DNA from: Cochliopodium minus
Taxonomy: Eukaryota > Discosea > Himatismenida > Cochliopodiidae
Assembly (NCBI GenBank): GCA_024220525.1
Contig: JAMYWO010000669.1
Location: forward strand, 1 to 10,038
Length of the DNA: 10,038 bases
Direction: 5' to 3'
Under the pieces are notes generated by a model that worked only from the letters and a program-made list of their open reading frames with translations, was not told the origin of the DNA and did not search any database. Shown one piece after another: positions 1-7,900 of the stretch. The translations under genes were made by a program, and so were the position numbers. How positions within the stretch are numbered: position 1 is the stretch's first letter; each line of letters opens with the position of its first letter.

Positions 1-68
1 TTTTTATTTTTTATTTTTTATTTTTTATTTTTTATTTTTTATTTTTTATTTTTTATTTTTTATTTTTT
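1..68. repeat. (TTTTTTA)n tandem array at left end
   Basis: About nine head-to-tail copies of the 7-base unit TTTTTTA start at the first base of the window, then degrade into irregular T-rich DNA up to the splice acceptor at 193. The array lies in an intron of the helical-protein gene. The same unit in the same orientation recurs at about 2304-2377 and 9976-10038. Confidence 0.9.
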
Positions 69-193
69 TATTTTATTCTATTAATTATAAAGATTTTTTA
101 TTTTTTATTTTTTTATTTTATTATTTTATTTTATTCTATTTTTTATTTTTATTTTTATTTTATATTATATTTTTTTTTGTAAATTCATTTTAG

Positions 194-2275
194 GAAGACA
201 AGCATTACCTCGGAAAGGGTCTTAGAGATCAACAAGAAAATAGTGATCAAAATGCAAAAGTGGAACGAGGACATCAAATCAAAGAAAGAGATTTTCGTAG
301 GAGAAGAAAAGATCAATTTTTCTACTGTCATCAACCTTTCTTCTCTCTTGGAAAACATGTTCAAATATTTTTTAAAGTATCATTCTCAAGGTAACTTTTT
401 AAACAAAACATTTTTTTAGTTGGTTTTATTTTTAATTTAAATCAAAATTTTATTTTTATTTAAATTTCATTATCAATTTATTAAAATTAAATTAAGTTTA
501 AATATTTTTTATTTTTTTTTTCTATTTTAATTTTTATAGTATTTATATTAAATTCATTATTTTTTAATTTTCTCTTTCATTTTAATTTTAATTTTAATTT
601 ATTCTTTATTTTTATATTTGTAAATTAAATTAATTGATTAATTTGAAATATTTTAACTATATTTTTATTAATTTTATTTTATTATAAAATTTAATTTATT
701 TTTTATGTTTTTTATTTTTTAAAATTATTTCGAAAATAGATTCGGTGGTAATGAACAACACAGTGAGAACAATGCTGAAACACGTGCTAATCAGAGAAGA
801 AAGCACCAACTTCAGTCTGATGAACTTCTTCTCGCTCTTCACCAACCTCAACCTCCCCTTCTCCGAATTCTCCTCCCTCTTCGAAAAGATCTCCAACGTC
901 CTCTGCTGCTTCAAGGACTTCAGCCAGGTTATCTTCATCTCCGAGAAGATCTCTAAGGACCTTCTCTCTCTGAAGGATTTCTCTGTCAGCACTTCGGAAA
1001 AGGACATTTCTTCTTTCAATGAGAAATTCAACCAGTTTTTGAGCATTTCCAAGCTGTGGAGGGAAAGTCGTGTCTACATTGATTTGGTAACAAAAAAAAA
1101 AAATAATGTTGTTTAAAGTTTTATTTTTTTTTTTCATTTTATTCATTTTCTATGTTTCTAATTTTTTTTTTAAATAAGAACTAATTTATTTTTACTTTCA
1201 TTTTCTATTTCTATGTTTCCATTTTTTTTTCAAATGTTTTTAATCTTTTTAATTTCATTATTTTAATGATTCTTTCATCTTTTTTAAAAATTCACAGTTT
1301 TTTTCACATACTTTATTTTATTCATTTTCCTGTATGATTTTTTGTTTTATAAATTATGAATTTTGAATTTAATTTTATTCCTATTTTATTTTTGTAATTT
1401 TTTTTTGTAATGTTCATTTTTGATTTTGAAATTTTTTATTTTCTTAATTTTTTTTAAATATAAATTGATTTTTTTATTCGTATTCATTTTAAATTAAATT
1501 TGGTTTTCATTTTAAAATAATAATATAATTATAATTTTAGGTTCACAACAAATTAGAATTTTGCAACACAAAAGGGTTGATGGACGAATTAGAAAAGGAC
1601 ATAAATGCAATATCCAACCCTCTCAACGAGAAAGAATGCCAAATATTCGAACCTCCTGTCGAATACAAACTGTTAGAAAAGTTAAACATCAAAAACAACT
1701 TTGAACAACAAAAAAAATCTGTTTTGGAAGAAATAGAGTATTTGGAGATGAAATTGGCGATTATGAGAAACAAAGAAAATTTAATTGGCATCAAAATAGG
1801 TATATTGATTTTTGATTTTTTATTTTTTATTTTTTATAAATTAATTTTTTATTATTTTTTATTTTATGTATTAATTTTTTATTATTTTTTATAAATTAAT
1901 TTTTTATTATTTTTTATTTTTATGTATTTTTATTTTAGTTTGATATTTTTATATTTGCATTATTTATTTCACTTTATTTTTTTTTATTTTTTATAAATTA
2001 ATTATTTTTAATTATTTTTTATTTTTCATTTTGTTTTTTGTTTTGATTTTTGATTTTTTATTTTTTATTTTATATTCTTTAGAAAGAGAAAAAGGATTAA
2101 AAGAATTGGAACCTACTTTCCAATCACTCAAAGAAACATTTTTAGGATGTTCGAAGACATGGGCCTCTCAATTAGAGAACTTTGAAACCAACCGAAAAAT
2201 TCTCGACCACTCTTTTGATGTTTTCAATGTGTTGTTGTCCAACATAGAAAAAACTGTGAAATCTGAAAATACAAG
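194..2275 (+). CDS. Partial multi-exon gene for a long helical protein of unknown family (open at both ends)
   Basis: Four exons join in one frame with GT...AG introns: 194-390, 740-1086, 1541-1799 and 2083-2275, about 332 residues. Splice phases agree at every junction (CAA G|AT, TTG|GTT, ATA G|AA), and exon 1 begins with the last base of a split codon, so at least one exon lies upstream. After 2275 the intron starts gtaag and runs into a T-rich array and the N at 2378, so the 3' end is missing too. The product is mostly predicted helix: charged KK/EE-rich stretches in exons 1, 3 and 4, and a Phe/Ser/Leu-rich segment in exon 2. The heptad-like charge pattern in exons 3-4 suggests a coiled coil or BAR-like bundle, but I recognise no family motif. 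Exon 2 is unusually C-rich at third positions for so AT-rich a locus. It may be the C-terminal part of the RCC1-RasGEF gene if the pieces are misordered (see findings). Exon structure is well supported; function is unknown. Confidence 0.72.
391..739 (+). other. T-rich intron between exons 1 and 2 of the helical-protein gene
   Basis: Donor gtaac at 391 and acceptor cgaaaatag ending at 739, 349 nt. The content is almost entirely T and A with T well above A on the sense strand. I see no RNA gene, reading frame of interest or ordered repeat in it. Confidence 0.75.
1087..1540 (+). other. T-rich intron between exons 2 and 3 of the helical-protein gene
   Basis: Donor gtaac at 1087 after GAT TTG, and acceptor ataattttag ending at 1540, 454 nt. 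This is the longest complete intron in the window. It carries a poly-A then poly-T stretch just after the donor (about 1092-1135) and otherwise irregular T-rich sequence. No nested gene is visible. Confidence 0.75.
1800..2082 (+). other. T-rich intron with internal near-duplication
   Basis: Donor gtatat at 1800 and acceptor tatattctttag ending at 2082. Within it a module of the type 'ataaattaattttttattattttttattt' style sequence recurs about three times between 1837 and 1925 and again near 1994-2020, so this intron seems to have grown by slippage or duplication. It has no coding content. Confidence 0.6.
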
Positions 2276-2303
2276 GTAAGAATAAATTATCAAAGAAAAA
2301 AAC

Positions 2304-2377
2304 ATTTTTATTTTTTATTTTTTATTTTTTATTTTTTATTTTTTATTTTTTATTTTTTATTTTTTATTTTTTATTTT
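2304..2377. repeat. (TTTTTTA)n tandem array ending at the N
   Basis: About ten copies of the 7-base unit lie in the intron that starts at 2276, and the array stops at the N. An assembler would be expected to break or wrongly join contigs at such a site, because the same unit occurs at both ends of the window. Confidence 0.9.
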
Positions 2378-2378
2378 N
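2378..2378. other. Single ambiguous base (N): probable contig join
   Basis: This is the only non-ACGT base. To its left is the low-complexity intron array of a protein gene; directly to its right is the interior of a 5S rRNA gene with its 5' half absent. Two unrelated features both truncated at one N point to a scaffolding join of unknown true length, not a simple miscalled base. Confidence 0.85.
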
Positions 2379-2442
2379 ACATCATTGAGCTGTGTTAGTA
2401 GTGTGGTGGGAGACTACACGCGAAGCCACAGTGTTGTAACCT
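2379..2442 (+). rRNA. 5S ribosomal RNA, 3' half only
   Basis: The stretch from about 2394 aligns by eye with the 3' half of eukaryotic 5S rRNA. The segment gtagtgtggtgggagac at 2398-2414, the loop acacgcgaagcc at 2416-2427 and the 3' strand agtgttgtaacct at 2430-2442 closely follow the yeast-type pattern (GTAGTGTAGTGGGTGAC, ATACGCGAAACC, AGGTGCTGCAATCT). About 64 of the usual 120 bases are present, corresponding roughly to positions 58-121. The 5' strand of helix I, helices II-III and most of the internal promoter would lie left of 2379, where the sequence instead becomes an N and an AT array. The missing half is therefore probably an assembly loss, although a true 5S pseudogene fragment is possible. 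Confidence 0.85.
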
Positions 2443-2450
2443 TTTTTTTT
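2442..2450 (+). terminator. RNA polymerase III T-run terminator of 5S rRNA
   Basis: Nine T residues follow directly after the 5S 3' end (aacc then T9), as expected for Pol III termination on the non-template strand. In such T-rich DNA the run alone would mean little; its position gives it weight. Confidence 0.7.
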
Positions 2451-2656
2451 ATTTTTCAATCTTTAATTTTTGACATAGAAGCCACTAAAGCGAATTATGA
2501 AAACTTCTAGTAAAAAATATGGTTGAAAGTTCTATCATGCATCAATTAGTCGTTTAGGTAAAAAGGAAGAACCATCCAAAAGGGGATATAGAGATTTTAT
2601 TTTGAATCCATAATTTCCAACCCCTTTTTTTAAAAAAAAAAAAATTGACCAAAAAA
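2451..2656. other. Spacer between 5S rRNA and the F-box gene 3' end
   Basis: About 200 nt downstream of both the 5S fragment and the convergent F-box gene. On the minus strand it contains AATAAA in an AT-rich context near 2595-2601, about 60 nt past the F-box stop, which could serve as a polyadenylation signal but is expected often by chance here. I found no tRNA or other RNA fold. Confidence 0.4.
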
Positions 2657-3649
2657 TTAAAAAGTTTTTTTTTTACCCACATAAGCAAATAATTTTTCAC
2701 CTTTTGTTTTTATTTTAGATTTAGAAAACAAATAAAGAATTTGGTCAGAATTTGGATTCTTAAAGAAAAAACTGATGGTAGCAAATCCTCTTGAATAACT
2801 TCCTTTGTGAACCAAAATGTAAAATAATCCTCCTAACACAAAATTTTTTATTGCACATTTAATTAATTTTGATTTTCCTGATAAAAAAAAGTAAAGAGAA
2901 TTAAATGAGAGAAATTTGAAAAAAAATAAAATAAAATAAAAATTGCTAATAATTATTTTTTTACCATTATTGCAATATCTTATTTCATCTGTGCTATCGC
3001 TATAGCATCCATGTCTGTGTTTATCTGCAGAAAACAGTTTGTTGCTTAAAACATCAGTTTGTCCAAAAGAAATCCCTATGGAGAACATATGGCCGTTTTC
3101 GTTTTTAAAGTAGCTTGATTTGCCGAAAGAGATGAAATGGAAGGGATACAATAGATTTTCTATCAATGAACTTTTTGTTATTGCAGCAACCCAATAATTG
3201 CAGTTGTTTCTCAGTCTTTTGAATTGTTTAATTCATATTTATTTTTTGAATATATTTTATAAATTTTTTTATATATTTTACGTTAGAGTATGTCTATCTT
3301 CCAATTCAAAAGTTGTACCTTTGAATCTTTCAGCATTCCATCTTAACAAAAGATATTCAGACCAATATTCAACCCAATTTTTATTTTCCTTTGGTAAATC
3401 AACGATCCCATAAATATTGAAGCAGAATAATTGACAAAAGCTTTCATTTCTCTTTAAATGATAGAAATATTTGCATATTTGTAAACAAATCAAGAAATCT
3501 TCCATTTCAAGTTTTGATAAAATCAATTTCCAATACAATTTCTCTAATGTATTGAATTGAGAATCTTCAGATATTTTGATTTTCTTAATTAGATTCTCAT
3601 CACTGTTGGTTGAGATGTTATCTTTATTAGAAATATTTTTATTTCCCAT
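2657..3649 (-). CDS. F-box protein with C-terminal SPRY-like domain
   Basis: Three minus-strand exons, 3649-3282, 3215-2965 and 2877-2657, join to exactly 280 codons including a TAA stop. Introns 3281-3216 (66 nt) and 2964-2878 (87 nt) are GT...AG and T-rich near the acceptor or along their length. The start is the first in-frame ATG (MGNKN). Residues of about 40-85 match an F-box: LEKLYWKLILSKLEMEDFL, then CKYFYHLK, then a Trp-rich tail (NWVEYWSEY). The second exon resembles the SPRY/B30.2 fold, with YWVA, then FSIGISFG, then HGCYSD, as in the family's 'sIGi.f' and 'GyhsD' strands. The last exon, with ISFFFKN and GEKLFAYVG, fits the final strands less clearly. F-box/SPRY proteins such as the FBXO45 type act as substrate receptors of Skp1-cullin ubiquitin ligases, so that role is inferred here. 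Glutamine is always CAA, never TAA. The F-box call is fairly sure, the SPRY call moderate. Confidence 0.72.
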
Positions 3650-4092
3650 TTTTTTTTTAATATGATCAACAGATAAGGGTTTTAACTTTGGAGGATTACA
3701 ACAAATATTTATTGATACATTCAAGAATAGGTTTCATATTAATGTTTGAATGGTCAGATGAGCAAAATTAGTCCTGCATCTCAATATAAAAAGTAAAATT
3801 CCACTATCATTTCATTGGTTGATTCATTTTGATTCTGAAATTGATTTGGCTGATTCATTAAACTTTTTCTTTTTTTAAATCAACCTTCTTTTTAAAATAA
3901 GGAATGAAAAAGCATGAAAAGGAGATTATATATCAATATATGGAAAAATCATCTGATTGTATCAGTTTATGAGAATTATGATTAACTAATTAAGAATAAT
4001 CCAAGATTATAATTTTTTCATGATATAAGTTTTTAATTTCATAAATAACAAAGTTATGATCAATGATTCATCTTTTATAAATTAATCAGATT
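3650..4092. other. Intergenic region upstream of the F-box gene
   Basis: 443 nt between the F-box start (3649) and the stop of the small gene (4093), both on the minus strand. A frame upstream of the F-box ATG stays open to about 3730 but has no ATG, so it was left out of the coding region. The region holds three copies of TGATTCAT (about 3821, 3852 and 4065) and otherwise shows no gene. It presumably carries the F-box promoter and the 3' end of the small gene. Confidence 0.5.
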
Positions 4093-4516
4093 TTATTTCT
4101 CTTCTTGAATCAATATTTGTTGATCAGTATTAATATTTGTAACAGGGGTTTCAATAGGTGTTGTATTGTTTTCTATTTTTGATTTATAATCAGAAGGAGC
4201 TATGAATTTGATCCCATTAGCTGTCAACATTTCTTCTATAGAATATCTTTCCTTATCAACATTAGCAACTGGTTTAGGATATTGCATCATTCTTTTCCAT
4301 TTTTTATGTACTTCGATTCTTTTCAATTTTTCTCTTAATTTCCTCATTTGTCTATAAGTATAGTGAGATTAACAACTTAATGAGTGATATTATAAATTAT
4401 TTTGTAAAATAGAGATTTTGTCTTTAATATGAACAAATAATTTTTCAATTATTGATTTTAAACCTTATTTGATAAGAATTGTATCTTGCTGCAAATAATA
4501 CGGGTGTTTTATTCAT
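4093..4516 (-). CDS. Small basic two-exon protein, about 103 aa, unrecognised
   Basis: Exon 1 is 4516-4464 and exon 2 is 4351-4093, joined across a 112-nt GT...AG intron (4463-4352) with codon AG|A intact. Together they make 104 codons ending in TAA. Exon 2 alone begins with an internal ATG, but the spliced start MNKTPVLFAARYNSY is preferred because phase and frame fit and the intron ends look normal. Residues 1-15 lack acidic residues and contain Arg and hydrophobics, compatible with an organellar presequence. Residues 16-40 are a strongly basic helix (RKLREKLKRIEVHKKWKR), followed by SIEEMLTANGIKF and a Thr/Asn/Gln-rich tail. This resembles small mitochondrial-type subunits in general character only; I recognise no family. 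It is divergent from the RCC1-RasGEF gene, with a spacer of about 430 nt. Existence is likely; function is unknown. Confidence 0.62.
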
Positions 4517-4948
4517 TTTGGATCTTTTTGAGACAATTTTTTTTTTTATTAATTTCAATATCAAGGGAACCTTTTGACCTTAAGGAAGTATTTCTTTGTT
4601 TCAATTGAAATCCTTGTAAAAGATATTCTCAAGTTTGTTCCAAAAAAGCTTAAAGGAAGGAATAATATTGGAAAAGTAAGATAATCAAGAACTAATCTTC
4701 AATTGCACTGAGTTTCCTCCACTATAATGTCCTGATTTTTTACTAATTCAATTAACCTAACTAAATTGTTTTATTCATTTCCTACGTGAAAAGAACGATT
4801 CTTATATATTATTAATTTTTAATTTTTGGCAAAAAGGAATTAAAAATAAATTAAAAAAAATAAAAAAAATTGAAAGGAAAGAGGAACTTATTTTGAATTT
4901 TTTTTGTTTTTTTTTTGTTGAAATCTATTTATTCTCATTCAAAATAAG
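4517..4948. promoter_or_regulatory. Divergent intergenic spacer, probable bidirectional promoter region
   Basis: 432 nt separate the minus-strand small gene from the plus-strand RCC1-RasGEF gene, so both promoters must lie here if the gene starts are right. A TATA-like stretch (cttatatatta) lies at about 4801-4811, and purine-rich then T-rich tracts occupy 4830-4920 just before the plus-strand ATG. No conserved element can be claimed from one sequence, and I see no RNA gene or coding frame. Confidence 0.4.
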
Positions 4949-7900
4949 ATGAATAATCAAATACCAAATCCAATTCCCAAAAAGCCCTTGATTATGAAGA
5001 AAGATGAATCGTTGATACAGTTGGATCAATCTGATGTCGAAGATATAGATGTAAAATAAAAACAATACATAAATATAATACTAAGATATTCTCCAATATC
5101 AAATATGGAATTTAGAATAAGAAACATTCCAGAAGTTAATATTGATAATATATACTTTTATACTTATATTTTTTTATTGCCTTTTGAAATTGTTTATATC
5201 GAGATAGATGGGAACCTATCTAAAAATTTTATATTTTTTTTATATTTTAAATTGTGTTCTCTTCTACCTCGTTATTGGAATAGGAAATAAATGATCAAAT
5301 ATTGGTGTATGGACATTATAACGATTCTGACAATATCAGGAAGATAAACCATAAATTGATACCCAGAATCTTTCGTGGATTGAAGCAGATAAATATAAAT
5401 CAGATATCAGGAGGGATGGGACATATAATTCTATTATCGGAACAAGGTTTTGTATATACAGTGTAACATTGAGAAAAAAATAAAAATTTTATTTTTTTTT
5501 CATTTGAACTCATATTTTTAAAAGTGGAATTGGCAAGACAGGCCAATTGGGACATGGACCAACCATCAAATCGATAAAAATACCCAAGAAAATAGAGGGA
5601 TTGAATAATATCATAAAGATAACAACAGGACCATTATGTTGTGCAGCTATTGAAAGTAAGAGATATTAGATATTTGAAGAAAATAGAAAAAGATATAATT
5701 TCAAATTTTTAAACCATAGTTTATAAAATATTATTGGAAGAAGGGATATAAATATTTCCTATCGATAACATCTCTAATATACTTCATTCTTTATTTAAAT
5801 ATAATCAAATATCATCCTCATATAAGCAAGAGATCAAAATAAAATGGAATAAATCTATATTGGATAAAATATAAAAAGGTATATTAAAAATACCAAAGAA
5901 GATGATTTATCCTTGTAAAGATAAAAAAATAAATATACAATATATCTCAAAAGGATTAAAATGCTAATTGTTTTTCTAAGAAAAGATCAAAAGTTTTAAT
6001 TTTAATTAAATTTCTCTCTCAAGAAAAAAATACAGTCACACAGATATATCTTTGGGGAGAATTGATGAATTTCATGAATCCTCAGTTTGATGTGAAAGTA
6101 ATAGAAGAAATAGAAGTTTTCAAGGAGCTGTTTCCCAAGGAGAAGTTGGACCCTGACATAACTAAAAACGCGAAGAATATTTCAATAGGTCTTTGTCACA
6201 TTCTTATTCTCACTGAAAAGGGAAATGCATTAGTAATAGGAGGAAATGAAAAATTCGCATTGGGAAATCCTAATCAAGTAAAAATTATTTGAAAATTTTA
6301 ATTCAAAAACTTTAATTCAAACAAAAAAATTGATTTTCGTAAATTAATTTATCAGATTTAAATTAATATTTGATTTTTTTTTTTTAATTTTTCCTTAATA
6401 ATTTTTGAAGATTATTAACAAATAAAATTAATTTTTAAGTAATTACAAATTTATTTTTTATTTAGAAAAGTAAATTGTTTCTCATTGAAGAAAACATAAC
6501 GAAAATAAGAACAAACGAGTCAAATTGTTGCGCATTATTAGAAAGCGGGAAAATTTTGCACTGGGGAACTTTCGGGACGGAAGTTTTCAAGAAACCCACC
6601 CCCATTAAAACAAACAAAAAATATATTGATGTGAAACTTGGTTTGAAACATGTTGTCTGTCTCACTGCGGAAGGTCAAGTAAACTGTTTTGGTCTCAACG
6701 AGAATTGGCAGTTGGGATATCAGTCTAAGAAAAAGTCTTGGAAGGAGAAAGCCAAAGAAATCAAAAACATTCCTCCCATTAAAAAAATTTCTTGCGGAAA
6801 TTATCACAGCTGGTAAATAATTCTTTTTTTATTGTTTTTGTAAAATTAAAAAAATTTTGTTTATTAATTTTAAATTTTTTATTTACACTTGTTTTTTGAA
6901 TTTATTTATTTTATTTTTATTAATTTTTGAATTTATTTTACCATCATTTTTTAAGTTAAAATTTTGTTTTAATTTTAATAATTATTAATATTTTTTTTTA
7001 CTCTAAGTTTTTCAAACTAAATTATTTTGATTTATTTTTGATTTATTTTAAAAATTTTAAATATTTTTTCTTGATTTTTCTCAGTGGCTTGACTGCAGAT
7101 GGACAGATTTTTATTTGGGGTAAAAATGTTGCAATTGGAGAATCAAGCACAAATGAAAACACTTTTCCAACAATCCTCACCACCCAAGACTCTCACGTTG
7201 TATATATTTCCAAAATATATTGTGGTCCTGACAACGTTTATGCGATTGTAGATAGAAAAAATCTTCCCACCATTTGTTATTCTTTTTTTAATCCACCCAC
7301 CATCCAATGTTGTACTCTAGATGGTAAGATTTTTTCTTTTTTTTTCACTTTACATTTAATTTTTTTTTTTTATTTTTTTATTTTTTTTTTTTTATTATTT
7401 ATTATTTATTTTTTATTTTTTATTTGTTTATTTTTTATTTTTTATTTTTTTGTTTTTTGTTTTTTATTTTTATTTTAAAAATAAACAATTTTTTTTAATT
7501 TGCAGCTCTTTTTGATTGTATTTTTGACGAAGAGCACAAAAACACAAAAAAATATCAAAAAATTTTAATGCTGACGTGGAAAGACTGGACTACACCTGCG
7601 GAACTCGTTAGATCACTAGAAAAAAAGTAAAAATTATTTTAAAATAATTAATTTTTTTAAAAAATCAAGTTTTATTGATTAATTTTTTTATTTTTATTTT
7701 ATTTTCGATATTAATTTTTAAAATTTTAAAATTTTAAAATGATCATTAACTTTTATTTTTTGAAATTTTTTTTATTAATTTTTCTTTCTGAAGAGTGAAA
7801 ATGTTAAGTCTTTCGGGAGAATTAAACACAACCTACCAAATCATCAAGAAGGAAAGAAAGAGCAGGGTGACCAAATTCATCATGAAGTGGATAGAAAAGA

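Noticed and set aside
1-68. Regular repeats as a CRISPR array or telomere
   Set aside because: The unit is a 7-base TTTTTTA without spacers and lies within introns; it lacks the G-rich strand of known telomeres.
787-1146. Open frames on the minus strand across 696-1146
   Set aside because: They mirror the C-rich sense exon 740-1086, which has matching splice sites and phases with its neighbours; the minus frames run into intron T/A tracts.
3198-3413. Plus-strand 71-residue frame
   Set aside because: It lies opposite the F-box/SPRY exons and intron, which have consistent splice phases and domain matches on the minus strand.
2451-4948. tRNA or other small RNA genes in the spacers
   Set aside because: I looked for the T-loop box (GTTCRANNC) with an acceptor-stem partner and found no convincing set on either strand.
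5051-5283. Open frame at 5105-5290 inside intron 1 of the large gene
   Set aside because: The 233-nt stretch is not a multiple of three, has a good donor (gtaaaa) and an acceptor with a C/T-rich tract (ggaatag), and removal joins VEDID to EINDQILVYGH in frame. The intronic frame has no recognisable domain.
5863-5982. Intron from the GT at 5879 or 5914 to the ctaag at 5980 that would hide three of the TAAs
   Set aside because: The 3' end looks intron-like (gctaat, then T-run, then ctaag), but neither donor gives the phase needed to enter the exon 5 frame, and it would remove the RCC1-like KKMIYP and ISKGLKC segments. It remains a fallback if RNA data support it.
7324-7478. Hydrophobic Phe-rich tail continuing exon 7, like a membrane segment
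   Set aside because: It is read-through into the poly-T intron after the donor gtaaga at 7324; splicing to 7506 continues into the RasGEF motif.
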